A stretch of DNA of 63,131 bases from JAPLST01 sp964397565. GTDB taxonomy: Bacteria > Auribacterota > UBA3054 > JAPLST01. Shown here one piece after another: positions 37,426 to 46,119 of this stretch (positions are counted from its first letter, which is position 1; every line of letters starts with the position of its first letter). A model generated the notes under the pieces. It saw nothing but the letters and a program-made list of their open reading frames with translations. It had not been told where the DNA came from and searched no databases. Where the stretch lies: positions 1 to 63,131 of the forward strand of contig CAYNJC010000027.1 of assembly GCA_964397565.1 (NCBI GenBank), written 5' to 3'. The position numbers and the translations under genes are program-made.

Positions 37426-40400
37426 ATGAGATATGTAAAGATAGCCGTGTGCTTGGCGCTCCTATGGTGTTTGCAGATGGTTGCGGTGCCGTCTGCCGGC
37501 GTCGCGTCCGCCTCATCCGGCACCGGCGCATTTGATCCGCGTTATGCCATTGATGGCGATCCTGGCACGCGCTGGGCCAGCGACATGCGCGACGGCGAAT
37601 GGTGGCAGCTCGCGCTGGCGCAGCCACAGTGCATCGCCGGTATCAAGATTGACTGGGAGACGGCCTACGCCGAACAGTATCATATTGACGTGGCCGGGGC
37701 GGACACAAACTGGCACACCATCTACGCCACCCGCGACGGCGACGGCCAAACGGATTTCATCTTTTTTGCGCCGGTGACGGCCGCGTTTGTGCGCATCAAT
37801 TGTGAGCGGCGCGCGACCGGCTGGGGCAATTCAATCTACGAGCTGGCCCTGCTGGCCGCGACAAACGCGCCGCGGATTGTCGCCTCGGCCGCCGGCACGA
37901 ATCCGGCCGCGCTCATGGATGGGACGACTGCCACGGTCTGGCGCGCCGCCAGTGCAACCGGCGCATGGGTCACGCTCGCGTTCGCCGACGCCGTCGCGCT
38001 CAGCGGCCTGACGCTGCACAGCCCTGCGCCGCAACAGTGCGCCGTGCAATGCTGGTCTTCATCGAATGGCGTGGCGTGGACGCCAGCGTCGGCGTGGCAC
38101 ACGCTGGCCGGCGCGGATGAGACGGTGCTGTTTGCCCCGCTGACGACACGCTGGCTGTGCGTGGCCTGTTCCGGCGCGGTGGCCTGTGTGATCGGCGAGC
38201 TCGAGTTGGTCTGTGGCAGCCGCGTGCCGGGCGCCGAACGCCTGTACCAGTTGCGCGCGCGCAGCGGGCGTCCAGGATTGCTGCCATTATGGACTTCGCG
38301 TCACCAGGAATTTTGGACGATTACCGGCGTCGAAGACCATCCGCAAGAAATGCTGCTCAGTGAATTCGGCCTGGTCGAACCGTGCAAAAACGGGCCGTGC
38401 ATTCAACCTTTTTTGTTGATGGACGGCAAGGTCATTACTTATGCGGATGTGGCTGTCGAGCAAGCGCTGGAGGACCACGTGCTGCCGCTGCCGCGCGTGA
38501 CCTGGCAGACCAACAACTGGCGCCTGACGATCCGCGCGCTGGCCGATGGCACGGCCACGTCGGCCTGTGGCTATGTTGAGTATGCCCTGCAGAATCGCGG
38601 CACCCACGTGCTGACGGCCTCGCTCGCGCTGGTCGTCCGTCCGCTGCAACTCAATCCGCCATGGCAGCATGGCGGCGTCGCGCCGATCTTTACGGCGGTG
38701 TGGCACACTGCGGCGGCAACGCTGACGTTGCTGCGCGACGGGGCCCCGTTCTTGTGGTGCCCGAACACTGCACTGCAGCGCTGCGGCGCGCAGGCATGGA
38801 ACAACGGTGATGCCGGCGATGCGATTCTGGTCGGCGCGCCGCTGCCGGCCGCCGCATGCGACAAAAATGGCATGGCCAGTGCCGCGGCCCTGTTTTCTTT
38901 CGTGCTGGCACCGGGGGCGCGCGCCACACTACCAGTCGCGTTGCCATTGGACGCAACCTGCCTGGCGCCCGACCTGCGCCGCGTGGCGTTTCCGATTCTG
39001 CTGCGTGACGCCCGGCGGCAGTGGCAAAGCGTGACCGCGCTCGAAGGGCTCGCCATCCCTGATCCCGCCTTGGCTGACTTCGCGCGCAGCATGCTGGGCT
39101 ACATCGCCCTGACGCGCGATGCCGCGCTGTTCAAGCCCGGCCCGCGCAATTATAATCATGCCTGGATGCGCGACGGCGCGATCACCAGTATTGCGATGTT
39201 GCGCTACAACCGCCCGGCGCTGGTGCGCGAATTTATTCTGGCGTGCCTGCCGCTGATTGCCACCAATGGCTGGGTGCCGTTCCTTGTTCTGGAAACCGGC
39301 GCGCCCGCCGGCAGCGGCTACAACATCACCAGCGGCGAAGGCCAGGAATACGACAGCCAAGGCGAATTCGTGCACATGGTGCGACAATATGTTGACTACA
39401 CCGGGGACACGCAGCTCTTGGCGCGCGTATATCCGGCGGTGCGCAACGCGTTGTGCTTTGCGCGCGACATGCGCCGCCGGCGCATGACCGACGCGTATCG
39501 CACCGAGCCCGACAAGCAGCCGTATTTCGGCCTGCTGCCGGAGTCGAACAGCCATGAGGGCTACTTCCCGGCACGCCACAGCTATTGGGACGATTTCTGG
39601 GTGCTGCGCGGCCTCAGAGACGGCGCGGCCTTGGCGCGCAGAACCGGCCATGCCGGCGATGCACGCTGGATGCGCGCCGAAGCTGCCGACCTGCAGCGTT
39701 GCATCCGCGCGTCCATCTCGACCGTCGTGGCGCGCACCCACATCGAGTATGTGCCCGGCTGTGTCGAGCTGGCGGACCCGGATCCAACCTCGACCGCCAT
39801 TGCTCTCTCCGCCTGCGACGCACAACAAGTGATCCCATTTGGCTTGCTCACCAATACGTTCGCGCGCTATTGCGCCCAAATTCACGGCCGCATTTACGAC
39901 AACAAACCCGACTCGTTCACGCCCTATGAAGCCCGCAATGTGGACGCCTTGGTGCGCATGGGCCACCGCACCGAAGGACTCGCCTTGTTGCGCCATCTGG
40001 TCAACCAATGCACGCGCCCGCCGGGCTGGAACCATCTCGCCGAGGTCGTGCATGCCGACCCGCGCAGCCCCGCGTACATTGGCGACATGCCGCATACATG
40101 GGTCGGCGCCGATGTCCTGAACGCGATCCGCACCCTGTTTGTCTATGAAACTGGCGGCGCGCTCGTGCTGGGCGCCGGCCTCGATCCCGCTTGGCTCGCG
40201 CAGGGCGTCGCCGTCACCAATCTGCCGACACCGTATGGCACGCTGTCATACTCGCTTAGGCAGACGGGCACCGCGATCAGGTTTGCCGCCCGTGGCGATG
40301 CGCGCCCGCCGAAAGGCTTCCGGCTGATGCTGCCCTGCGACGTCGTTGTGACAGCACCCGGCATAGTCTGTCAGGGAAATCAAATAAGCTTTTCACGGTT

Positions 40401-40440
40401 GCCGGTGCAGTTCAGCGGCACCAAAAACATAGTTCAATAA
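37426..40440 (+). CDS. Secreted discoidin-domain protein with (alpha/alpha)6 glycosidase-like domain
   Basis: A 1004-aa secreted protein. Signal peptide about 1-24. An F5/8 type C (discoidin, CBM32-like) domain covers about 25-140 (AIDGDPGTRWASDMRDGEWW), and a weaker copy about 145-265 (ALMDGTTATVWRAAS). A beta-rich region follows, about 270-540. The C-terminal (alpha/alpha)6-like region, about 545-930, has NYNHAWMRDGAITSIAML, GEGQEYDSQGEFVHMVRQYV, YWDDFWVLRGLRDGAALARR and YIGDMPHTWVGADVLNAIR, which resembles clan GH-L/GH-G type enzymes, but I cannot assign a family. Trp/Asp/Glu-rich loops fit a glycosidase. It is part of the GH144-GH94 cluster, 22 bp after the GH144-like gene. ATG 37426 starts the signal peptide. 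Confidence 0.72.
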   Translation: MRYVKIAVCLALLWCLQMVAVPSAGVASASSGTGAFDPRYAIDGDPGTRWASDMRDGEWWQLALAQPQCIAGIKIDWETAYAEQYHIDVAGADTNWHTIYATRDGDGQTDFIFFAPVTAAFVRINCERRATGWGNSIYELALLAATNAPRIVASAAGTNPAALMDGTTATVWRAASATGAWVTLAFADAVALSGLTLHSPAPQQCAVQCWSSSNGVAWTPASAWHTLAGADETVLFAPLTTRWLCVACSGAVACVIGELELVCGSRVPGAERLYQLRARSGRPGLLPLWTSRHQEFWTITGVEDHPQEMLLSEFGLVEPCKNGPCIQPFLLMDGKVITYADVAVEQALEDHVLPLPRVTWQTNNWRLTIRALADGTATSACGYVEYALQNRGTHVLTASLALVVRPLQLNPPWQHGGVAPIFTAVWHTAAATLTLLRDGAPFLWCPNTALQRCGAQAWNNGDAGDAILVGAPLPAAACDKNGMASAAALFSFVLAPGARATLPVALPLDATCLAPDLRRVAFPILLRDARRQWQSVTALEGLAIPDPALADFARSMLGYIALTRDAALFKPGPRNYNHAWMRDGAITSIAMLRYNRPALVREFILACLPLIATNGWVPFLVLETGAPAGSGYNITSGEGQEYDSQGEFVHMVRQYVDYTGDTQLLARVYPAVRNALCFARDMRRRRMTDAYRTEPDKQPYFGLLPESNSHEGYFPARHSYWDDFWVLRGLRDGAALARRTGHAGDARWMRAEAADLQRCIRASISTVVARTHIEYVPGCVELADPDPTSTAIALSACDAQQVIPFGLLTNTFARYCAQIHGRIYDNKPDSFTPYEARNVDALVRMGHRTEGLALLRHLVNQCTRPPGWNHLAEVVHADPRSPAYIGDMPHTWVGADVLNAIRTLFVYETGGALVLGAGLDPAWLAQGVAVTNLPTPYGTLSYSLRQTGTAIRFAARGDARPPKGFRLMLPCDVVVTAPGIVCQGNQISFSRLPVQFSGTKNIVQ

Positions 40441-40454
40441 GACCAAGGCATACT

Positions 40455-42815
40455 ATGCGGTTCCCCACAAAGTACGGCCACTTTTCTGATGATGGCAGCG
40501 CGTACATCGTCACCACGCCCGACACGCCGCGCCCGTGGGCCAATGTGCTGGCCAATCCGGACTACGGCATGATCCTGTCGCACACCGGTGGCGGCTATAG
40601 CTGGGTGTTCAGCTCGAAAATCAGCATGCTGACGCGCTGGAATCAAGACATGGTGGGCGATGCCGACGGCAAACTGGTCTACGTCAGCGAACCAGCCCGC
40701 AAAAAAAACTGGACGATTAATTGGAATCCATGCGCCGATGCCGGCGGCGATTTCTGCTGCACGCACGGCATTGGCCACTCAACCCTCGAACGCACGCTCG
40801 ACGACGTGCATGCGCGCATGACCTGCTTTGTGCCACCCGGCGACCCGCTTGAAGTGTGGCTCGTCGAGCTCACCAATTTGTCGCGTGCCACGCGCACACT
40901 GCACCTGCAATCCTATCTTGACTGGCTGTGCGACCAATGGCCGGATGCCCACCGCGAGTTTCATCGCACCTTTCTTGAAACGGCCTACACGCCCAAGACC
41001 CGCACGATTTGTGCCCGCAAGCGCAAATGCGATGTTCCGCACGAAGGGCAGACGTCGCCGTGGTGGCCCTACACCGCCTTTCATGCCGTCTCGCTTGCAC
41101 CGACCTATGCCTGCGGCGACCGCGCCGCGTTTCTTGGCCGCAATCGTACGCTGCGCGACCCGCAGGGCCTTGCCGCGCCGCAGGACAAGAATGCTTTCGG
41201 TCGTTATGGCGACGCCTGCGCCAGTCTGCGCGTCGCCGTGAAGCTCGCGCCGCGCGCGACCACCACAGTGGTCTTCGTCCTCGGCGCGGCGCGCACAGGC
41301 GCACAGGCCGCCAGCCTTGTGCGCCGCTATGGTAGCGTGGACGCCGCCCGCGCCGCATTGGCAAAAACAAAAAAGCACTGGCAAGTGTTGCTCGGCAGCT
41401 TATCATGCGCGACGCCCGACAAACGCGTGGATGTCATGGCCAATCACTGGCTGAAATATCAAGCCATTGCCGGCCGCATGTTCGCCAAAACGGGCTATTA
41501 TCAAAACAGCGGCGCGTTCGGCTTTCGCGACCAATTGCAGGATTCGCAAGTCTGGCTGCCGCTCGCGCCGGAACGCGCCCGTAACCATCTCAAGCTTTGT
41601 TGCGGCGTGCAGCACCGCGACGGCTCGGTCGCCCATTGGTGGTTCCCCGACACGAACATCAAACATCGCAGCAATTGTTCCGACGATTTTCTGTGGCTGC
41701 CGCTGATCCTGACGCAGTATCTTAAGGAAACCGCCGATGTTGCCCTGCTCGACGAGCGGGTGGCGTTTGATGACGGTGGCCAAGGCACGGTACTCGACCA
41801 TGCCCTGTGCGCCGTGGAGCGCGGGCTGCAGCGCCTCAGCCCGCGCGGCTTGCCGTTGCTCGGCGATTGCGATTGGAATGATGGTCTCAGCTCGGCCGGC
41901 GACCAGATGCGCGGCGAATCCATCTGGCTCGCGCATTTTCTCTATTTGGTGCTGAACGAAATGATCACTTTGCTCCGCCGCTTGAAACGCGACGGACCTC
42001 GCGCACGGAAATGCGAGCGCGCCGCCGCCGCGCTGCGCACTGCGCTCAACAAATATGGCTGGGATGGCCAGTGGTTCTGGCGCGCAACGACGGACGAAGG
42101 TGCGGTCCTTGGCGCGCATGCCTGCCGCGACGGCCGCATCTTTCTCAATGCACAAACATGGACGGTCATTGCCAACAGCGCTCCTTCTGCACGCCAGCAA
42201 CAAGCCATGCGGGCCGCGCGCCGCTTATTGTACAAGCCCTACGGTTCACTCCTGCTGTATCCCGGCTACACCGTGCCCGATCCGCGCATTGGCTACTTGA
42301 CGCAATATGCCTCGGGCTTGCGCGAGAACGGCGGCGTCTACACGCATGCCGCTGTCTGGTCGGTTTTGGCCGAAGCGCTGCTGCATGATGCGCCGCGCGC
42401 GTTCGACCGCTTTGCCGCGCTCTGCCCGATCAAACCGGCACGTCAGGCCGAACGCTATGCTTGTGAACCGTATGTCCTGCCCGGCAACATTGACGGCCCG
42501 GCCTCGCCGACACCCGGCCGCGGCGGTTGGACTTGGTACACCGGCTCGGCCGCCTGGCTGTTTCACGTGCTGAACAGTTGGATCCTGGGTGTGCGTGCAA
42601 CCTATGACGGACTGATCATTGATCCATGCATTCCGGCGGCGTGGCCGCGCTACACGGTCGCGCGCCTGTTCCGTGGCGCGCGTGTGCGCATTACCGTAAA
42701 AAATCCTCGCCGCGTCTCGCGTGGTGTGCGATCAGTCACGGTGGATGGCCGCCCGGCAAAGATGCCGCTGACCTTCGCGCCCGGAACATCACCGGTCGTC
42801 GTCGTCACCATGTGA
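40455..42815 (+). CDS. GH94 family disaccharide phosphorylase (cellobiose phosphorylase-like)
   Basis: A 786-aa cytoplasmic inverting phosphorylase of GH94 (former GT36). The N-terminus KYGHFSDDGSAYIVTTPDTP and the length (about 800 aa) fit cellobiose phosphorylases better than the longer cellodextrin or 1,2-beta-oligoglucan enzymes. Core motifs are present: SGAFGFRDQLQDS, DWNDGL (D473-D476, containing the general acid), GGWTWYTGSAAWLF (phosphate and donor-site loop) and GLRENGGVYTHAAVW. It splits an imported beta-glucobiose with phosphate to glucose-1-phosphate and glucose, saving ATP. The linkage (1,4, 1,3 or 1,2) cannot be read from the sequence. It lies 14 bp after the preceding gene. Confidence 0.88.
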   Translation: MRFPTKYGHFSDDGSAYIVTTPDTPRPWANVLANPDYGMILSHTGGGYSWVFSSKISMLTRWNQDMVGDADGKLVYVSEPARKKNWTINWNPCADAGGDFCCTHGIGHSTLERTLDDVHARMTCFVPPGDPLEVWLVELTNLSRATRTLHLQSYLDWLCDQWPDAHREFHRTFLETAYTPKTRTICARKRKCDVPHEGQTSPWWPYTAFHAVSLAPTYACGDRAAFLGRNRTLRDPQGLAAPQDKNAFGRYGDACASLRVAVKLAPRATTTVVFVLGAARTGAQAASLVRRYGSVDAARAALAKTKKHWQVLLGSLSCATPDKRVDVMANHWLKYQAIAGRMFAKTGYYQNSGAFGFRDQLQDSQVWLPLAPERARNHLKLCCGVQHRDGSVAHWWFPDTNIKHRSNCSDDFLWLPLILTQYLKETADVALLDERVAFDDGGQGTVLDHALCAVERGLQRLSPRGLPLLGDCDWNDGLSSAGDQMRGESIWLAHFLYLVLNEMITLLRRLKRDGPRARKCERAAAALRTALNKYGWDGQWFWRATTDEGAVLGAHACRDGRIFLNAQTWTVIANSAPSARQQQAMRAARRLLYKPYGSLLLYPGYTVPDPRIGYLTQYASGLRENGGVYTHAAVWSVLAEALLHDAPRAFDRFAALCPIKPARQAERYACEPYVLPGNIDGPASPTPGRGGWTWYTGSAAWLFHVLNSWILGVRATYDGLIIDPCIPAAWPRYTVARLFRGARVRITVKNPRRVSRGVRSVTVDGRPAKMPLTFAPGTSPVVVVTM

Positions 42816-42873
42816 TCTGCGATGTGGCCGCGCACCTGGGTTCGTCTGCTGCATTCCAGCAACCCGGCGCCGC

Positions 42874-42946
42874 GCGCGCGGCACCTCTGCGGGAGGGTCG
42901 CCAGCCCGGCGACCGTGCTGCTCTGGGTGCTTCCTGCGCCTTGACC
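42874..42946. repeat. Direct repeat, left copy, flanking the nucleotidyltransferase cassette
   Basis: A 73-bp segment (GCGCGCGGCACCTC... ending in TTGACC) that recurs at 43999-44071 with about 12 differences. Both copies end in the -35 box of the promoter that follows. Confidence 0.75.
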
Positions 42947-42969
42947 ACGATGCCGGCAAATGGTATACT
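42941..42969 (+). promoter_or_regulatory. Promoter upstream of the nucleotidyltransferase gene
   Basis: TTGACC (42941-42946), 17 bp, TATACT (42964-42969). It leaves a leader of about 125 nt. Confidence 0.78.
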
Positions 42970-43101
42970 ACGGTATGCAAACGACGGTCATCAAAAAGAG
43001 AAATCTCGGTGAGTCCTCTGCCGGTGATGACCGGCTGTTTTGGTTGTCGCGCCCGCCCACCGAGCGCGTTAGTGCCGTTGAAATTCTGCGCCGTCAGCAC
43101 C

Positions 43102-43548
43102 ATGGAAATACAGCCCGACTTCAGAGACTTGTTCGCATTGTTCAACGCGCACAAGGTTGAGTACCTGATCGTTGGAGGGTACGCTCTGGCTTTTCACGGA
43201 GCCCCCCGCTATACCGGCGATATCGATGTCTTCGTACGCCCCAAAAGCACAAATGCGCGGCGTGTTCTTGATGCCTTAGCTGCCTTCGGTTTTCAGTTTC
43301 CCGATCTAACCATTGAAGATTTTGACAATCCTGACAAGATCGTTCAGCTTGGCGTGCCGCCCGTGCGGATCGACCTGATCACCTCTATCACCGGCGTGTC
43401 GTGGGATGAAGCCGACGCGTCAAAAGAAGCCGGAACATTCGGCGACGTGCCCGTCTATTATATTGGCCGAGAACGCTACATTACCAACAAGCGCGCCAGA
43501 GGACGAATAAAAGACTTGGCAGACCTCGCCGCGCTGGAAGAAAAGTGA
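43102..43548 (+). CDS. MNT/AbiEii-like nucleotidyltransferase
   Basis: A 148-aa minimal nucleotidyltransferase-fold protein. Motif GGYALAFHG (G25-G26), then D40 and D42 in GDIDVFV and the third acidic residue D91 in RIDLIT, so the metal site is complete. Such small proteins occur in AbiEii-like and MNT-HEPN toxin-antitoxin or housekeeping contexts. No HEPN partner is seen; the next gene is a small membrane protein. ATG 43102 was chosen because the upstream in-frame stretch is Cys/Pro-rich and lacks family character. The cassette is flanked by 73-bp direct repeats. The role is unknown. Confidence 0.75.
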   Translation: MEIQPDFRDLFALFNAHKVEYLIVGGYALAFHGAPRYTGDIDVFVRPKSTNARRVLDALAAFGFQFPDLTIEDFDNPDKIVQLGVPPVRIDLITSITGVSWDEADASKEAGTFGDVPVYYIGRERYITNKRARGRIKDLADLAALEEK

Positions 43549-43630
43549 CCAACGCCACGTATGTACCGGCGTGTCGAGCGGGGTGCGGAAACCACGTAGA
43601 ATAAGAAGTTTGGGCACAGGATGAAATGAG

Positions 43631-43909
43631 ATGAAAGGGAAATGGATGGCGATGTGCGCCGTGGTCTCCGCTATACTCTCGATTGCATTTTCCGAAGTCT
43701 CTTCGCCACGCTATCTCGGGCTAGTCAGCACCGCGCTTACGCTCGGCGTTTTCTCCATTCTTGCCTGCATCTCACTGTTGGTCACATCATCGAGCAAAGG
43801 GAAATGGGCCATTCTGGTCGTGCTCCTTCCGGTGCTGGTCTTCACCATCGACAATGTGGGCAGATTGATGAGCATACTCGGCGTCGGAGGATTCAGAATC
43901 CTAATATAG
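43631..43909 (+). CDS. Small membrane protein, unknown function
   Basis: A 92-aa hydrophobic protein with about three membrane helices (residues 5-24, 29-50, 58-78) separated by short polar turns (SEVSSPRY, TSSSKGKW). No family was recognised. It lies 82 bp after the nucleotidyltransferase gene inside the same direct-repeat pair. No strong ribosome-binding site is seen, so the coding call rests on the regular helix pattern. Confidence 0.55.
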   Translation: MKGKWMAMCAVVSAILSIAFSEVSSPRYLGLVSTALTLGVFSILACISLLVTSSSKGKWAILVVLLPVLVFTIDNVGRLMSILGVGGFRILI

Positions 43910-43998
43910 TAGGCCCGAGCAACCGCCCTCAACAAAACCGGGGTCAGTGATAGGCTTATGTTGTCAGCAACAGATTTGGGCGGTTGGCGACCCGCAGC

Positions 43999-44071
43999 GC
44001 GCGCGGCACCTCCGCGGGAGGGTCGCCGGCCCGGCACCCATGCTCTTCTGGATGCTTCCCGCGATTTGACA
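43999..44071. repeat. Direct repeat, right copy
   Basis: Same 73-bp segment as at 42874-42946, again ending in the -35 box (TTGACA) of the next promoter. Confidence 0.75.
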
Positions 44072-44094
44072 AGCGCGCGTGCCACTGGTACACT
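44066..44094 (+). promoter_or_regulatory. Promoter of the isomerase-dehydrogenase pair
   Basis: TTGACA (44066-44071), 17 bp, TACACT (44089-44094). Confidence 0.75.
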
Positions 44095-44203
44095 ATCAAG
44101 CAGGATCAACGAAAAAAACTACGGACACTGTAGCATTGGAAGTTCGGCATAAGAAATGCAACAGGGATCGTTGAATGCAAAGTCCTAATAATGGAGACAA
44201 ACC

Positions 44204-44974
44204 ATGAAGCGTATTATTGCATGCAGACCGGGATGCTATGAGCTTCCATTGCCCGCGGCCATGGCGGCGTTGAAGGGCGCCGGAATAGACAACGTCGAAC
44301 TCGAAGCGCCCAATGACAATGATTATGACAGGCTCGCCGGCCTGGCGGCCGATATGGGAATGCACATATCCTCGCTGGGTACGGGCACGCAGGTGGACGA
44401 TCCCGAGCAGGTCGCCGCGCTCGAACGGATCATTGTGGGCACCGCACACATCGGGACCCGGATCATCTTTCTGGCCGCATCTGTGAAGCACGCGAGTTAC
44501 GCGGAGGGCCTCGAGGTCCTCAAAGGGCTTGCGGAAAAGGCGCGGCAGGCCCGCGTGGTCCTGTCAGTCGAGACGCACGTCCCGTTCGGCCATAACGGTG
44601 ACACAGCCCGGAGAACAATCGAGACGGTCAATTCCGCGGGGCTGGGCTATAATTTCGACACGGCCAACATTTACTATTACAACCCGAAGGGCATCGATGC
44701 GGTTGAGGAATTGAAGAAGGTACTGCCGCACGTGACGAGCGTGCATCTGAAAGACTCCGCCAAGGGCGAACCAGGCAGCTTTGACTTTCCTGTTTTCGGA
44801 GAGGGGATCGTCAATTTCCCCGAGGTGTTCAGGCTTCTCGATACCCAGGGCTTCACGGGTCCCTACACGCTGGAGCTTGAGGGCCCGCTGGTGGCGGGTC
44901 TCCCGGTCAAAGAGCGCACAAAGAAGGTTAAGGCCTGCCTCGACTACCTGCGACAGATCGGCGTGATGGAGTAA
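44204..44974 (+). CDS. Sugar phosphate isomerase/epimerase family protein (xylose isomerase-like TIM barrel)
   Basis: A 256-aa cytoplasmic protein of the AP-endonuclease-2/xylose isomerase-like TIM-barrel family. Family marks: GIDNVELEAP near strand 2, VLSVETH with a metal-ligand Glu (about residue 125), GYNFDTANIYYYNP with an Asp/Asn ligand, SVHLKDS with His and Asp, and a final YTLELEGP Glu. It probably isomerises or epimerises a sugar or inositol derivative. The Gfo/Idh dehydrogenase gene follows by 47 bp, a common pairing in sugar oxidation pathways. GGAGA precedes ATG 44204. Codon use is less CGC/GCG-heavy than in its neighbours, a weak hint of separate origin. Confidence 0.83.
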   Translation: MKRIIACRPGCYELPLPAAMAALKGAGIDNVELEAPNDNDYDRLAGLAADMGMHISSLGTGTQVDDPEQVAALERIIVGTAHIGTRIIFLAASVKHASYAEGLEVLKGLAEKARQARVVLSVETHVPFGHNGDTARRTIETVNSAGLGYNFDTANIYYYNPKGIDAVEELKKVLPHVTSVHLKDSAKGEPGSFDFPVFGEGIVNFPEVFRLLDTQGFTGPYTLELEGPLVAGLPVKERTKKVKACLDYLRQIGVME

Positions 44975-45021
44975 GGCGCTTTTCATGAGCTGAAATTGGC
45001 GAACATACGGAGCGCGAGACT

Positions 45022-46029
45022 ATGTCAAAGAAACTGCGGGTGGGGATTGTTGGGTGCGGCGGCATCGCCGGGGCACACCTTAGGGGGTATGCGGCCGATG
45101 AAAATGTCGCTGTTGTTGTCGTGTACGACAAGGCCGCGCGTGCCACGGCGGCGTTCGCGAAGCAGTGCGGCGCCGACGTTGCACAGTCCACGGAGGAGAT
45201 GATCAAAAAACATCGACTCGACGCGGTCAGCGTCTGTTCACCGCCCGCCGCACACTTGGAGAACTGCCGCCCGTTCATCGACGCCGCAATCCCGATTTTG
45301 TGCGAGAAACCCATCGAAGTGAACGCCCAATCAGCGGCCGCCCTGGCCAAGCTCGTCAGGGAGAGCGGGGCGTTGTTCATGCCCGCGTTTTGTCATCGGT
45401 TCCATCCCGCCGTGATTGAACTCAAGAAGCTGATCAGGGAAGGGGTGCTCGGCGAACCCCTGCTGTTCCGGAACATTTTCGGCGGCTATAACGAGATAGC
45501 GGACAATCACCGGGCAGATCCCAAGTTGTCCGGTGGCGGGCCTTTGATTGACCACTGCTGTCACTCCGTCGATCTCTTCCGGTTCCTCGTCGGTGATCCG
45601 ACGTATGTGCAGGCGATTGCCGGAAACATCATGCAGGATCTGCAGATCGAAGATTTCGGGATGTTTCATTTGTCCGTCGCCGACAGGAGCTTCGGCGAGG
45701 TTACCGGCAGCTATTCCTTGAAAGGCTGCGGCAATTCCGTCGAGTGGTATGGAACCAAGGGCTGTGCCGTGGTCAGCTACTTCAGTGCAGACTATCCGGA
45801 TCTGTCCTACATCGTTGGCGGAGCGGACAAGAGGATCGAGGTCGATTGCGCGGCGCATCCCGACCGGTTTGTTGCGGAGATCGGGCATTTCCTCGGGTGC
45901 GTTCGCAAGCAGCAGACGCCCGCGCTTACGGTTGAAGACGGCCTTAAGGCAAACCAGATTGTTGCGGCGCTGTATGAGTCCATCAGCCGTGGCGCCAGAA
46001 CGGCAGTTGACTATCGGGTCGCTGGCTAG
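45022..46029 (+). CDS. Gfo/Idh/MocA family NAD(P)-dependent oxidoreductase
   Basis: A 335-aa cytoplasmic dehydrogenase. The Rossmann fold starts LRVGIVGCGGIAGAH (GxGxxG type), the EKP motif is at 95-97 (ILCEKPIEVN) and the catalytic region GGPLIDHCCHSVDLFRFL gives the conserved Asp/His. It oxidises a hydroxyl group of a sugar or cyclitol; the substrate is not readable. It forms a pair with the isomerase at 44204. The next gene is a LacI regulator with its own promoter 50 bp downstream. Confidence 0.9.
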   Translation: MSKKLRVGIVGCGGIAGAHLRGYAADENVAVVVVYDKAARATAAFAKQCGADVAQSTEEMIKKHRLDAVSVCSPPAAHLENCRPFIDAAIPILCEKPIEVNAQSAAALAKLVRESGALFMPAFCHRFHPAVIELKKLIREGVLGEPLLFRNIFGGYNEIADNHRADPKLSGGGPLIDHCCHSVDLFRFLVGDPTYVQAIAGNIMQDLQIEDFGMFHLSVADRSFGEVTGSYSLKGCGNSVEWYGTKGCAVVSYFSADYPDLSYIVGGADKRIEVDCAAHPDRFVAEIGHFLGCVRKQQTPALTVEDGLKANQIVAALYESISRGARTAVDYRVAG

Positions 46030-46079
46030 GCTGAAGGAAAAGAAGTGGAAGCAGGCCGAGCAGGGTGCAACCCGGGCCC

Positions 46080-46108
46080 TTGACGGGCACGGCCCCGTGT
46101 GGTATAGT
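46080..46108 (+). promoter_or_regulatory. Promoter of LacI regulator II
   Basis: TTGACG (46080-46085), 17 bp, TATAGT (46103-46108). The predicted start is near 46115, only about 5 nt before ATG 46120. Confidence 0.8.
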
Positions 46109-46119
46109 CTAGCTTGATT

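Noticed and set aside
40455..42815. Naming the GH94 protein a 1,2-beta-oligoglucan phosphorylase because of the GH144-like neighbours
   Set aside because: At 786 aa and with a cellobiose phosphorylase-like N-terminus it is shorter than known enzymes of that type; the linkage cannot be decided from sequence.
42816..44203. Classic toxin-antitoxin (MNT-HEPN) system
   Set aside because: No HEPN protein or second toxin-like gene is present; only a small membrane protein accompanies the nucleotidyltransferase.
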